In this document: one piece after another, positions 8,091 through 17,304 of the stretch
Position numbering within the stretch: position 1 is the stretch's first letter
Layout: every line of letters begins with the position of its first letter
NCBI RefSeq assembly: GCF_003148765.1
Contig: NZ_QGGV01000007.1
Location: 124,001-188,000, forward strand
Source of the DNA: Silicimonas algicola
GTDB taxonomy: Bacteria; Pseudomonadota; Alphaproteobacteria; Rhodobacterales; Rhodobacteraceae
Length of the DNA: 64,000 bases
Direction: 5' to 3'
Notes under the pieces: model-generated
Seen by the model: only the letters and a program-made list of their open reading frames with translations
The model's database searches: none
What the model was told of the DNA's origin: nothing
Position numbers and translations under genes: made by a program

Positions 8091-9695
8091 TCACATCCTG
8101 AAGAGGCCGAAGCGGGTGTCCCCGATCGGCGCGTTGAGCGTGGCCGACAGCGACAGCGCCAGAACCTCGCGGCTTTTCCTGGGATCGACGATGCCGTCGT
8201 CCCAGAGTCGGGCCGAAGCGTAAAGCGGATGGCTTTGGGAGCGGAACATCTCTTCGGTCGGTGCGCGGAAGGCCGCCTCTTCGGCATCGGACCAGCTTTC
8301 GCCCCGCGCCTCCATCGCCCGCCGCCTGACGATGGCCAGCGTCCGCGCCGCCTGCTCGCCCCCCATGACGGCGATACGGCTGTTCGGCCAGGACCAGAGG
8401 AAGTGCGGTCCGAAGGCGCGCCCCGCCATGCCATAGTTGCCCGCGCCGTAAGACGCGCCGACGATCATCGTCACCTTGGGCACGGCGGTGGTGGAAACCG
8501 CCGTCACCATCTTCGCCCCGTGACGTGCGATGCCGCCCTCTTCGGCCTGACGGCCCACCATGAAGCCGGTGATGTTCTGAAGAAAGACCAGCGGCACCTT
8601 CCTCTGGCTGCACAGTTCGATGAAGTGCGCCCCCTTCTGCGCGCTGTCCGAGAAGAGGACGCCGTTGTTCGCCACGATCCCCACAGGGATGCCGTGAAGG
8701 TGGGCGAACCCCGTCACCAGCGTCTCGCCGAAGCGCGTCTTGAACTCGTCGAACCGACTGCCGTCGACGATGCGCGCGATCACCTCGCGGATGTCGTAGG
8801 GCACGCGCGGATCGGCCGAGACAAGGCCCATGATCTCGGCCGGGTCATAGGCCGGGTCCTCGGGCGTCTCGCGCCGGATCGCCGCCGCCGTCTCCAGGCC
8901 GAGGTTCGCCACGATCCGCCGCGCGATCCGAAGCGCATCGGCGTCGTCCTCGGCCAGATGGTCGGCCACACCGGACAGACGGGTGTGCATCTCGCCGCCA
9001 CCCAGATCTTCGGACGTCACCTCCTCGCCCGTCGCCGCCTTCACGAGAGGCGGTCCGGCAAGGAAGATCGTGCCCTGGTTCCGCACGATCACCGTCTCGT
9101 CGCTCATCGCCGGCACATAGGCCCCACCGGCGGTGCAGGAGCCCATCACGACAGCGATTTGGGGAATGCCCTCGGCACTCATGCGCGCCTGGTTGAAGAA
9201 GATGCGCCCGAAGTGATCGCGGTCGGGGAAGACCTCGTCCTGGTTCGGCAGGTTCGCGCCGCCCGAGTCGACGAGGTAGATGCAGGGCAGCCGGTTCTCG
9301 GCCGCGATCTCCTGCGCGCGGAGGTGCTTCTTGACCGTCAGCGGATAGTAGGTGCCGCCCTTCACGGTCGCGTCGTTGGCAAGGACCATCACGTCGCGCC
9401 CCGAAACCCGGCCCACGCCCGCAATAGCGCCCGCCGCCGCGATCTCGCCGCCATAAAGACCATGCGCCGCCAGAAGCCCGATCTCGAGGAACGGCGAGCC
9501 GGGATCGAGAAGGTTCTGCACCCGGTCGCGGGGCAGCATCTTGCCCCGAGACAAGTGCCGCTCACGCGCCCTCTGACCGCCCCCGGCCAGCGCCACCTCG
9601 GCCGCCGCCTCCGCCTCGGCCAGGTGCGCGCGCATCGCGGCCTCGTTCTCGGCGAAGGTCTCGGAGCGCGGACTGATGTGACTTGCGATCCTCAC
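8091..9695 (-). CDS. mccB: Methylcrotonyl-CoA carboxylase beta (carboxyltransferase)
   Basis: A 534-residue carboxyltransferase that moves the carboxyl group from biotin to 3-methylcrotonyl-CoA. The crotonase-type fold is shown by the N-lobe [27 protein letters not shown] and [11 protein letters not shown], the oxyanion [16 protein letters not shown], and the C-lobe QNITGFMVG followed by the [15 protein letters not shown] segment. The [19 protein letters not shown] stretch and the length fit MCC beta rather than propionyl-CoA carboxylase. It is the first gene of the minus-strand operon ending at 3240. No HMG-CoA lyase, methylglutaconyl-CoA hydratase or isovaleryl-CoA dehydrogenase is seen next to it. 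Confidence 0.92.
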   Translation of the reverse strand: MRIASHISPRSETFAENEAAMRAHLAEAEAAAEVALAGGGQRARERHLSRGKMLPRDRVQNLLDPGSPFLEIGLLAAHGLYGGEIAAAGAIAGVGRVSGRDVMVLANDATVKGGTYYPLTVKKHLRAQEIAAENRLPCIYLVDSGGANLPNQDEVFPDRDHFGRIFFNQARMSAEGIPQIAVVMGSCTAGGAYVPAMSDETVIVRNQGTIFLAGPPLVKAATGEEVTSEDLGGGEMHTRLSGVADHLAEDDADALRIARRIVANLGLETAAAIRRETPEDPAYDPAEIMGLVSADPRVPYDIREVIARIVDGSRFDEFKTRFGETLVTGFAHLHGIPVGIVANNGVLFSDSAQKGAHFIELCSQRKVPLVFLQNITGFMVGRQAEEGGIARHGAKMVTAVSTTAVPKVTMIVGASYGAGNYGMAGRAFGPHFLWSWPNSRIAVMGGEQAARTLAIVRRRAMEARGESWSDAEEAAFRAPTEEMFRSQSHPLYASARLWDDGIVDPRKSREVLALSLSATLNAPIGDTRFGLFRM

Positions 9696-9845
9696 GAAGC
9701 GACCCTGCCCTCGCCATGGCGGTCCAGCGTCTTGCTGTCGGGGAAAGGCACACTCATGGGAAATGAATGAACGGTCGCGCCCGCGGAAGCAAGGCGTCCC
9801 GTCCGCCCTCTAGCCTTCGCCGCGCGGATGGGGTTCCATGCAGGC

Positions 9846-10730
9846 ATGGACACCCCGCGCCTGACGTCACTTCTCTTCGTGCCCGGGGACAGCCCCGCGA
9901 AGGCCGCCAAGGCCCGAACCTCGGGTGCGGCAGGCCTCATCCTCGACCTTGAAGACAGCGTAGGACCCGACCGCAAAGCGGAGGCCCGGGCTGGACTGCC
10001 GGAGTTGATCGAAGCGACCTCCAGCGCCGACGGTCCGTCAATCTGGGTCCGGATCAACCCGCTGGACAGCGGCCTCGCCCAGGACGACCTTGCCGCCGCC
10101 GTTCGCGCCGGACTGACCGGGATCATGCTGCCGAAGGCGTCCGGCGGCGAAGATATCGCAAGGCTGTCCGCGATGCTCGACGGACTTGAACGCAAGTCAG
10201 CGATCGAGGCCGGATCGACGCGCATTCTCCCCATCGTCACCGAGACCCCCGCCGCCCTCTTCGCGCTGGCGTCCTATGCGCCCGCGCATCCTCGCCTCGC
10301 CGCGCTCACCTGGGGCGCGGAGGACCTGAGCGCCGTTCTCGGCGCAACCGCCACGCGCGCCGACGGCGACTGGACCGGCCCCTACGCCACCGCCCGCGCG
10401 CTCACGCTCTTTGCCGCCGCGAACGCGGGCGTGCCCGCCATCGACACCGTCTATACCGACTTTCGCGATGCAGAGGGCTTGGGCCGGTCGGCCCGCGCGG
10501 CGCGGCGCGACGGGTTCGCCGGCCAGATGGCGATCCATCCCGCGCAGGTGGCCGTGATCGAGGCCGCCTATGCGCCGAGCGAGGAAGATATCGCCCTGGC
10601 CCGCCGCATCGTCGCGGCCTTCGCCGAGACGCCGGGCCTTGGCACAGTGGGCATCGACGGCCAGATGATCGACATCCCGCACCTGAAACGCGCGCGGCGT
10701 CTCCTGGCCTCGGCAGGACTGGAAGCGTGA
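9846..10730 (+). CDS. HpcH/HpaI aldolase / CitE-like lyase
   Basis: A 294-residue TIM-barrel Mg-dependent lyase of the citrate-lyase-beta / malyl-CoA / citramalyl-CoA lyase group, which cleaves or forms C-C bonds of CoA thioesters or oxo-acids. The conserved LLFVPGDSPAKAAKA start, LILDLEDSV (metal-binding Asp/Glu), LPIVTETPAALF, WGAEDLSAVLGA and GFAGQMAIHPAQV are visible. ATG 9846 puts the family start PRLTSLLFVPG right after Met-Asp-Thr; an in-frame ATG at 9828 would add six residues. It is transcribed away from the mcc operon and towards the next dehydrogenase. The substrate is not identifiable. Confidence 0.85.
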   Translation: MDTPRLTSLLFVPGDSPAKAAKARTSGAAGLILDLEDSVGPDRKAEARAGLPELIEATSSADGPSIWVRINPLDSGLAQDDLAAAVRAGLTGIMLPKASGGEDIARLSAMLDGLERKSAIEAGSTRILPIVTETPAALFALASYAPAHPRLAALTWGAEDLSAVLGATATRADGDWTGPYATARALTLFAAANAGVPAIDTVYTDFRDAEGLGRSARAARRDGFAGQMAIHPAQVAVIEAAYAPSEEDIALARRIVAAFAETPGLGTVGIDGQMIDIPHLKRARRLLASAGLEA

Positions 10731-10780
10731 CCCTTCCCCTTCATCTTGCGAGAAATACGCACCTTTGCAGGTCGCGCCGA
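10731..10780 (-). repeat. Dispersed repeat, partial copy 3 (tail only)
   Basis: On the minus strand this short gap reads GTGCGTATTTCTCGCAAGAT followed by GAAGGGG. That matches the tail of the hairpin repeat, a G-rich lead-in, GTATTTC and a purine-rich end with GATGA. The hairpin half is missing here. Confidence 0.4.
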
Positions 10781-10791
10781 AAGGTCCGCGC

Positions 10792-11700
10792 ATGGGACTG
10801 ATGGACGGACAGGTCGCCCTCGTCACGGGCGCGGGTCGCGGCGTCGGGCGAGGCATCGCGCTCGAACTCGCGCGGCAGGGTGCGGCAGTGGTGGTCAACG
10901 ACCTCGGCGCTTCGCTGTCGGGCGAGGGCGGCGACGCCTCCCCTGCGGCGCAGGTGGTCGACGAGATCCGCGCGGCGGGCGGACAGGCCATCGCGGACGG
11001 CCATTCGGTCGCCGACTGGGACGGCGCACATGCGATGGTCGGCGCAGCGCTCCAAACCTTCGGGCGGATCGACGCGGTGGTGAACAACGCGGGCATCCTG
11101 CGCGATGTCCTGTTCCACAAGATGACCGAGGCTGATTTCGACGCCGTCATCGCCGTCCACCTGAAAGGCAGCTTCAACGTCGCCCGCGCCGCAGCACCCC
11201 ACTTCCGCGAGCAGGGCTCGGGCGGCTACGTCCACATGACGTCGACCAGCGGGCTGATCGGCAACCTCGGCCAGGCGAACTATTCCGCCGCCAAGCTCGG
11301 CATCGCGGGGCTCTCGAAGTCCATTGCACTCGACATGGCGCGCTTCGGCGTGCGCTCGAACGCGGTGGCCCCCTGCGCGGGCACGCGCATGATCGACTCG
11401 ATTCCCGCGCGGACGCCCGAAGAGATCGGGCGCCTCGAGCGTCTGCGCGCCCTCGACCCCGACCGGATCGCGCCGTTCGTGGCTGCGCTCCTCGCGCCCG
11501 GATCGACCGTCACGGGGCAGATCTTCGGCGCACGCGCCGACGAGCTTTATCTCTTCAGCCAGCACCGTCCGGTGCGCACAGCGCATTCCTCGGACGGCTG
11601 GACGACCGAGAGCATCCTCGATCGAGTGTTTCCCCAATTCGAGACCGCCTTCACACCCCTCGACACCTCGGCGGAGGTCTTCTCGTGGGAGCCCGCCTGA
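10792..11700 (+). CDS. SDR family dehydrogenase, HSD17B4-like
   Basis: A 302-residue short-chain dehydrogenase with a full cofactor motif (TGAGRGVGRGIALELA), the insertion VNDLGASLSGEGGDAS, NNAG, the catalytic Ser in MTSTSG and the YxxxK pair in NYSAAKLG. The NDLG...G insertion and the extended C-terminus resemble the dehydrogenase part of peroxisomal multifunctional enzyme 2 (HSD17B4), which oxidises 3-hydroxyacyl-CoA. The ATG at 10792 is chosen because AAGG precedes it and it begins the canonical fold. Its position between a CoA lyase and an acyl-CoA dehydrogenase supports an acyl-CoA substrate, but this is inferred. Confidence 0.85.
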   Translation: MGLMDGQVALVTGAGRGVGRGIALELARQGAAVVVNDLGASLSGEGGDASPAAQVVDEIRAAGGQAIADGHSVADWDGAHAMVGAALQTFGRIDAVVNNAGILRDVLFHKMTEADFDAVIAVHLKGSFNVARAAAPHFREQGSGGYVHMTSTSGLIGNLGQANYSAAKLGIAGLSKSIALDMARFGVRSNAVAPCAGTRMIDSIPARTPEEIGRLERLRALDPDRIAPFVAALLAPGSTVTGQIFGARADELYLFSQHRPVRTAHSSDGWTTESILDRVFPQFETAFTPLDTSAEVFSWEPA

Positions 11701-11764
11701 GGCGCCCGCTGCACTTGACGGGCCCTGCCCGGCCATGTCTCAAGAGGTCAGGGGAGGATCGCGC

Positions 11765-12910
11765 ATGGATTTCGCGCTGACCGAGGAACAGACCGCCATC
11801 TTCGACATGGCGCACGCCTTCGGGCGGGCCGAGATCGCCCCCCATGCCCTCGATTGGGAAAAGACGGGCGACATTCCGCGCGATCTCTGGACGAAGGCGG
11901 CCGAGCTGGGACTGGGCGGCATCTACGTCTCGGACGATTACGGCGGATCGGCCCTGTCCCGCCTCGACGCCACGCTCGTCTTCGAGGCTTTGGCGATGGC
12001 CTGTCCTTCGGTCGCGGCCTTCCTGTCGATCCACAACATGTGCGGCGGCATGATCGACCGCTACGGCTCGGACGAATTGAAGGCGCGCCTGCTGCCGGGG
12101 ATGTGCCGGATGGAGACGGTCTTCTCCTATTGCCTGACCGAGCCCGGATCCGGCTCGGACGCCGCGGCGCTTCGCACGAAGGCCGAGAAGACGAACGAGG
12201 GCTGGTCGCTGACCGGCACCAAGGCCTTCATCTCGGGCGGAGGCTATTCGGACGCCTATATCGTCATGGCCCGGACGGGCGAGGACGGTGCCCGCGGCAT
12301 CTCGGCCATCGTCATCGAGGACGGGACCGACGGCCTGTCCTTCGGCAAGCTCGAGGACAAGATGGGCTGGCGCGCGCAGCCGACGCGGCAGGTGCAGTTG
12401 GACGCCGCGCAGGTCCCGGCGGAGAACCTCATCGGCGACGAGGGGCGCGGCTTTGCCTACGCGATGGCCGGCCTCGACGGCGGGCGGCTGAACATCGCCG
12501 CCACCGCCCTCGGCGCGGCGCAGGAGGCGCTGGACCGCACCGTCACCTACATGGGCGAGCGGAAGGCATTCGGGCAAACGCTCGACCGCTTTCAGGCGCT
12601 ACAGTTCCGGCTGGCCGAGGCCGAGGTCAAGCTGCAGGCCGCGCGCGTGTTGCTGCGCCAGGCGGCGTGGAAGCTGGACACGGGCTCTCCGGATGCCACC
12701 CGCCACTGCGCCATGGCCAAGATGTTCGTCACCGACCGGGCCTTCGAGGTGGCGAACGACTGCCTCCAGCTTCACGGCGGCTATGGCTATCTCGCCGACT
12801 ACGGCATCGAGAAGATCGTCCGCGACCTGCGGGTCCACCAGATTCTCGAGGGCACGAACGAGATCATGCGGCTGATCGTGGCGCGCGACATGCTGAAGGC
12901 CCGGGCGTGA
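11765..12910 (+). CDS. Acyl-CoA dehydrogenase, isobutyryl-CoA-type
   Basis: A 381-residue FAD-dependent acyl-CoA dehydrogenase. Seen are the N-terminal FALTEEQTAIFDMAHAFGR, the FAD and substrate segments CLTEPGSGSDAAAL and KAFISGG, and the C-terminal QLHGGYGYLADYGIEKIVRD and QILEGTNEIM, whose Glu is the usual catalytic base. The sequence style and the neighbouring hibch- and mmsB-like genes point to isobutyryl-CoA dehydrogenase of valine catabolism. The start 11765 follows a strong AGGGGAGG. It overlaps the next gene by GTGA, so the three valine genes form one translationally coupled unit. Confidence 0.92.
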   Translation: MDFALTEEQTAIFDMAHAFGRAEIAPHALDWEKTGDIPRDLWTKAAELGLGGIYVSDDYGGSALSRLDATLVFEALAMACPSVAAFLSIHNMCGGMIDRYGSDELKARLLPGMCRMETVFSYCLTEPGSGSDAAALRTKAEKTNEGWSLTGTKAFISGGGYSDAYIVMARTGEDGARGISAIVIEDGTDGLSFGKLEDKMGWRAQPTRQVQLDAAQVPAENLIGDEGRGFAYAMAGLDGGRLNIAATALGAAQEALDRTVTYMGERKAFGQTLDRFQALQFRLAEAEVKLQAARVLLRQAAWKLDTGSPDATRHCAMAKMFVTDRAFEVANDCLQLHGGYGYLADYGIEKIVRDLRVHQILEGTNEIMRLIVARDMLKARA

Positions 12911-13953
12911 ACGAGGTCCATATCCGAACTCAGGGCCGCGCCGGTCGCATCACCCTGACCCGGCCCGAGGCCCTGAACGCGCTGTCCTACGAGATGTCGC
13001 TCGCGATCCTCGACGCGCTCGACAGCTGGGCGGACGACGACGGCGTGGCGCTGGTGATCCTCGACGCCGAGGGCGGCCTCGCTTTCTGCGCCGGCGGCGA
13101 CCTGGCGCGCATCCACGCTGACGCCACCGGCAACAAGGGCCGCGAGACGGTGGAGTTCTGGCGGCACGAGTACGAGCTGAACGACCGGATCGCGACCTAC
13201 CGCAAGCCCGTCGTCGTCTTCATGCAGGGCTTCGTCATGGGCGGCGGCGTCGGCCTCGCCGGCCACGCCAGCCACCGCATCGCGGGAGAGACGACGCAGA
13301 TCGCCATGCCGGAGTGCACCATCGGCCTCATCCCCGACGTGGGCGGCAGCTTCCTTCTGTCCCGCGCACCGGGCCGGATGGGAGAGTTCCTGGGCCTCAC
13401 CGGCGCAAGGATGGGCGCGGCAGACGCGCTTCGCGCGGGCTTCGCCGACCTTCACATCCCCCAGGCTCAGTGGGCGACGCTGAAGTCGGACCTGTGCGAG
13501 ACGGGGTCGACCGATGGCCTGGCCGACAAGGCAACGACGGCGATGGACGGCCCACTCGCGACCGCCCAGGCGATGATCGACCGCGCGTTCTCGGCGGACG
13601 ACGTGCCCGCCATCGCGGCCGCCCTCGAGACGGAAGAAGGCGCCGTGGCCGAGGCCGCGCGCAAGGCGCTTGGTCGTAACTCGCCACTCGCGATGCACAC
13701 GTCCCTTCGCGTGATCCGCCGCGCGCGCGCGTTCGGGACCGTTCGTCAGGCCATCGCGCTGGAATTCCGGGCAGCGGCGCGGTCGTTGCTGGAAGGGGAC
13801 TTCGTCGAGGGTATCCGCGCGCAGATCATCGACAAGGACAGGTCGCCCCGCTGGCGGCACGCCTCGCTCCACGCCGTGAAGGAAGCCGATGTCGACGCGA
13901 TGCTGAGACCTTTCGACGACAGGACACAGGACTTCGAGGAGATCCCGCAATGA
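12907..13953 (+). CDS. 3-hydroxyisobutyryl-CoA hydrolase / enoyl-CoA hydratase family
   Basis: A 348-residue crotonase-fold enzyme starting with GTG inside the GTGA overlap with the dehydrogenase before it. The oxyanion-hole segments AFCAGGDL and GFVMGGGVGLAGHASHR, and MPECTIGLIPDVGGSFLLSR, are those of 3-hydroxyisobutyryl-CoA hydrolase, with the catalytic Glu in MPE and Asp in PDVG. The length of about 350 with a C-terminal extension is also typical. It would free 3-hydroxyisobutyrate from its CoA ester, the substrate of the next gene mmsB, which it overlaps in ATGA. Order and overlap make the valine-pathway role very likely. Confidence 0.9.
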   Translation: MNEVHIRTQGRAGRITLTRPEALNALSYEMSLAILDALDSWADDDGVALVILDAEGGLAFCAGGDLARIHADATGNKGRETVEFWRHEYELNDRIATYRKPVVVFMQGFVMGGGVGLAGHASHRIAGETTQIAMPECTIGLIPDVGGSFLLSRAPGRMGEFLGLTGARMGAADALRAGFADLHIPQAQWATLKSDLCETGSTDGLADKATTAMDGPLATAQAMIDRAFSADDVPAIAAALETEEGAVAEAARKALGRNSPLAMHTSLRVIRRARAFGTVRQAIALEFRAAARSLLEGDFVEGIRAQIIDKDRSPRWRHASLHAVKEADVDAMLRPFDDRTQDFEEIPQ

Positions 13954-14828
13954 AGATCGGTTTCATCGGCCTTGGCAACATGGGTGCGCCGATGGCGGCG
14001 AACCTCGTCGCGGCAGGCCACGAGGTGACGGGCTTCGACCTTGCCGCCCCCTGCCCCGAAGGCGTAACGGCGGCTGCCTCTGCCGCCGACGCCGCGCGTG
14101 GTGCGGATGTCGTCGTCACCATGTTGCCGAACGGCGCGATCCTTCGTGCCGTCGCGGACGAGATCGTACCCGTAATGGACAAGGGCGCAGCCTTCGTCGA
14201 CTGCTCGACGGTCGACGTCGAGAGCGCGCGGGAGGTGGCGCAGATGGCCGAGGCGTCAGGTCTTCTTGCCGTCGACGCGCCCGTGTCGGGCGGCATCGGC
14301 GGGGCTGCGTCCGGGACGCTGACCTTCATGGCCGGCGGGTCGGAGGAGGCCTTCGCCAAGGCGCTGCCGCTCTTCGAGATCATGGGCCAGAAGGCCGTCC
14401 ACTGCGGCGAGGCTGGCGCGGGCCAGTCGGCCAAGATCTGCAACAACATGATCCTCGGCGTGACGATGATCGCCACCTGCGAGGCCTTCGCGCTGGCCGA
14501 CAAGCTGGGGCTCGACCGCCAGAAGATGTTCGACGTGGTCTCGACCTCGTCGGGGTCTTCCTGGACGATGAACGCCTATTGCCCCGCGCCGGGCGTGGGA
14601 CCGAAGTCGCCCGCCGACAACGGCTACAAGCCGGGCTTCGCATCCGAGCTGATGCTGAAGGACCTCGGCCTGTCGCAGGAAGCGGCCGAGGCGGTCGACG
14701 CCGACACGCCCATGGGTCGGGCAGCGCTGGAGCTTTATCGTCGGTTCGTCGAGGCGGAAGGCGGTCGCGGGACCGACTTCTCGGCCATGCTGCCTCGTTT
14801 CGAGACGCGCGGGCGGTCGGACGACTGA
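13950..14828 (+). CDS. mmsB: 3-hydroxyisobutyrate dehydrogenase
   Basis: A 292-residue NAD-dependent dehydrogenase that oxidises 3-hydroxyisobutyrate to methylmalonate semialdehyde. It has the Rossmann motif GFIGLGNMGAPMAANL, the substrate loop DAPVSGGIGGA, the catalytic lysine in GAGQSAKICNNM, and the C-terminal YKPGFASELMLKDLGL typical of true MmsB. The start lies in an ATGA overlap with the hydrolase gene. The semialdehyde dehydrogenase mmsA expected next is not in this window; the gene ends at repeat copy 4 and meets icd head to head at their 3' ends. Confidence 0.95.
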   Translation: MKIGFIGLGNMGAPMAANLVAAGHEVTGFDLAAPCPEGVTAAASAADAARGADVVVTMLPNGAILRAVADEIVPVMDKGAAFVDCSTVDVESAREVAQMAEASGLLAVDAPVSGGIGGAASGTLTFMAGGSEEAFAKALPLFEIMGQKAVHCGEAGAGQSAKICNNMILGVTMIATCEAFALADKLGLDRQKMFDVVSTSSGSSWTMNAYCPAPGVGPKSPADNGYKPGFASELMLKDLGLSQEAAEAVDADTPMGRAALELYRRFVEAEGGRGTDFSAMLPRFETRGRSDD

Positions 14829-14836
14829 GGCGCGGA

Positions 14837-14881
14837 CCGGGGCTCTGCCCCGGACCACGGAGTGTTTCGAGACGGAAGAGG
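14837..14881 (+). repeat. Dispersed intergenic hairpin repeat, copy 4
   Basis: CCGGGGC (14837-14843) and GCCCCGG (14847-14853) with loop TCT are followed on the plus strand by ACCACGGAGTGTTTCGAGAC and a purine-rich end. This is the same layout as copies 1 and 2. It lies 8 bp after the mmsB stop codon and may end that transcript. Confidence 0.65.
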
Positions 14882-14884
14882 ACG

Positions 14885-14916
14885 GGGGCGCGCGCGGTAC
14901 GCTCCGCGCGCGCCCC
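14885..14916 (-). terminator. Hairpin terminator of icd
   Basis: A perfect 13-bp stem (14885-14897 with 14904-14916, GGGGCGCGCGCGG) with loop TACGCT sits 6 bp beyond the icd stop codon on the minus strand. It is very stable, though without a clear T-run. Confidence 0.6.
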
Positions 14917-14922
14917 GAACCG

Positions 14923-17145
14923 TCAGCCGATGATGGCGTTCAGAGTCTCCGACGGGCGCATGACCTTCGCGGCCTTCGTCCCGTCGGTGTGGTAGTAGCC
15001 GCCGAGGTCAGCCTCGCGTCCCTGTGCCGCCGCAATCTCGGACGTGATCTTCTCGGCGTTCGCCTCCAGCTTCTCGGCGATCGGCTTGAAGTGCGCCGCG
15101 AGGTCGGCGTCCTCGGTCTGAGCCGCAAGCGCCTTGGCCCAGTACAGCGCGAACCAGAAGTGGCTGTCGCGGTTGTCGGGCTCGCCGACCTTTCGGCCGG
15201 GCGAGCGGTCGTCGTCGAGGATGCCCTGCGTCGCCGCGTCCACCGCCTTGCCCATGATGGTCGCGCGGTCGTTGCCCTTGGTCTCGCCCAGGAACTTGAG
15301 GCTTTCGCCAAGCGCGCAGAATTCGCCGAGCGAATCCCATCTCAGGTGGTTCTCCTCGACAAGCTGCTGGACGTGCTTCGGGGCCGACCCGCCGGCGCCC
15401 GTTTCGAAGAGACCGCCGCCGTTCATCAGCTTTACGATCGACAGCATCTTGGCCGAGGTTCCAAGCTCGAGGATCGGGAAGAGGTCGGTCAGGTAGTCGC
15501 GCAGCACGTTGCCCGTGACGGCGATGGAGGTCTCACCCTTGCGGATCGTCTCGAGCGACAGGCGCGTCGCCTCGCGCGGGGCGAGGATCTGGAAACGGTC
15601 GGCGACGCCTGCGTCCTCCAGCATCGGCTTCACGTATTCGATCAACTCGGCGTCGTGCGCGCGGTCCTTGTCGAGCCAGAAGATCGCCTGGCAGCCCTCG
15701 GCCTTCTGGCGGCTGATAGCCAGCTTGACCCAGTCCCGGATCGGGGCCTCCTTCGTCGACGCCGAGCGCCAGATGTCGCCCGCCTCGACCTCGTGTGACA
15801 GAAGCACGTCGCCGTTCGCCGCGATGACGCGGACGGTGCCGCCCGACGACATCTCGAAGGTGGTCGGGTGAGAGCCGTATTCCTCGGCCTTCTGCGCCAT
15901 CAGTCCCACGTTCTGGACCGTGCCTGCCTTGGAGGGGTCGAGCGCGCCGGTTTCCTTGAAGTAGTCGATGGCCTCCTCGTAGACGGCGGCGTAGCTGCTA
16001 TCGGGGATGACGCAGTTGGCGTCGCCTTCCTTGCCGTCAGGTCCCCAACCCTTGCCGCCCGCGCGGATCATCGCGGGGATCGAGGCGTCGATGATCACGT
16101 CCGAGGGGACGTGCAGGTTGGTGATCCCACGATCCGAGTTCACCATGTAGAGCGGCGGACGTTCGGCGAGAAGCGCGTCGATCTCGGCGCGGATCGCCTT
16201 GCCGTTCTCCATCTCGTCGAGCCGTGCGAAAAGGTCGCCCAAGCCGGAATTCGGGTTGAAGCCCGCCTCTTTCAGCGCAGCGCCATGCTTTTCGAGGACA
16301 GGCGCGAGATAGGCCGCAACCGCGTGGCCGAAGAGGATGGGGTCCGAGACCTTCATCATCGTGGCCTTGAGGTGCAGCGAAAAAAGCGTGCCGTCCTGCT
16401 TCGTCTCCTCGATCTGGCGCTCGATGAAAGAGCGCAGCGCCTTCGCGGACATGAAGGTGGCGTCGACCACGGTTCCGGTGGGAAGCTGGTAGCCGTCCTT
16501 CAGGACGGTGACCTTGCCCGAGGCGTCCGTCATCTCGATCTTCGCGGGACCGGCCTGGGCGGCGGTGACGGTCACGGATGTCTCGTTCGAGCGGAAGTCG
16601 TCGGCGCCCATGGTGGACACCTTCGTCTTGCTGTCCTTCGACCACTTGCCCATCCGGTGCGGGTTGGCCTTGGCATAGTTCTTGACCGCGATGGCCGCGC
16701 GGCGGTCCGAGTTGCCTTCACGCAAAACCGGGTTCACCGCCGAGCCCTTGACCGCGTCGTACTTCGCGCGGATCGCCTTTTCCTCGGGCGTCTGCGGAGC
16801 CTCGGGGTAGTCGGGCAGGTCGTATCCCTGCGACTGGAGTTCCTTCAGCGCGGCGACGAGCTGGGGTTCGGAGGCCGAAATGTTGGGCAGCTTGATCACG
16901 TTGGCGTCGGCGCTCTTGACCAGTTCGCCGAGGACGGCGAGGTCGTCCGTCTGGCGCTGCGCCTCGGTCAGGCGCTCGGGGAAGGCGGCGATCAGGCGGC
17001 CGGCCAGCGAGATGTCACGGGTGCCGATGGTGACGCCCGCTGCCTGCGTGAAGGCGCGGACGATCGGCAGGAAAGACGCCGAGGCCAGTTCGGGCGCTTC
17101 GTCCACCTTCGTGTAGATGATGTCGGGATGGGTCTCTTCGGTCAT
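14923..17145 (-). CDS. icd: Isocitrate dehydrogenase (NADP+), monomeric type
   Basis: A 740-residue monomeric NADP-dependent isocitrate dehydrogenase that turns isocitrate into 2-oxoglutarate, CO2 and NADPH in the TCA cycle. Length matches the family (about 740), which is unrelated in size to dimeric Icd (about 415). Characteristic stretches are the N-terminal [72 protein letters not shown] and [15 protein letters not shown]. It is a single gene with hairpins on both sides. The presence of the monomeric type is common in roseobacters. Start codon ATG 17145 lies close to the family N-terminus. Confidence 0.97.
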   Translation of the reverse strand: MTEETHPDIIYTKVDEAPELASASFLPIVRAFTQAAGVTIGTRDISLAGRLIAAFPERLTEAQRQTDDLAVLGELVKSADANVIKLPNISASEPQLVAALKELQSQGYDLPDYPEAPQTPEEKAIRAKYDAVKGSAVNPVLREGNSDRRAAIAVKNYAKANPHRMGKWSKDSKTKVSTMGADDFRSNETSVTVTAAQAGPAKIEMTDASGKVTVLKDGYQLPTGTVVDATFMSAKALRSFIERQIEETKQDGTLFSLHLKATMMKVSDPILFGHAVAAYLAPVLEKHGAALKEAGFNPNSGLGDLFARLDEMENGKAIRAEIDALLAERPPLYMVNSDRGITNLHVPSDVIIDASIPAMIRAGGKGWGPDGKEGDANCVIPDSSYAAVYEEAIDYFKETGALDPSKAGTVQNVGLMAQKAEEYGSHPTTFEMSSGGTVRVIAANGDVLLSHEVEAGDIWRSASTKEAPIRDWVKLAISRQKAEGCQAIFWLDKDRAHDAELIEYVKPMLEDAGVADRFQILAPREATRLSLETIRKGETSIAVTGNVLRDYLTDLFPILELGTSAKMLSIVKLMNGGGLFETGAGGSAPKHVQQLVEENHLRWDSLGEFCALGESLKFLGETKGNDRATIMGKAVDAATQGILDDDRSPGRKVGEPDNRDSHFWFALYWAKALAAQTEDADLAAHFKPIAEKLEANAEKITSEIAAAQGREADLGGYYHTDGTKAAKVMRPSETLNAIIG

Positions 17146-17259
17146 GGCGTCGTGCCCCTTCGGATTCGGTCTGGCGCTGCCTTATCCGGTTTCCGGCGCA
17201 AGGTCGACGGGGCGTTTGCATACAGCGGCATACTGACGCCGCCCCGGCTCAGAGCACGA

Positions 17260-17287
17260 CGAAGCCGGGCACGAGGGCCCGGCTTCG
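17260..17287 (-). terminator. Terminator after the FAH-family gene
   Basis: The stem CGAAGCCGGGC (17260-17270) pairs with GCCCGGCTTCG (17277-17287) around a 6-base loop, 17 bp past the FAH-family stop codon on the minus strand. It would also insulate icd downstream. Confidence 0.65.
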
Positions 17288-17304
17288 CGGAAAGGTCGGG
17301 CGCG

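Noticed and set aside
7530-9770. Long plus-strand open frame opposite the macro-domain and mccB genes
   Set aside because: Same antisense effect; no domain pattern and the opposite strand encodes clear enzymes.
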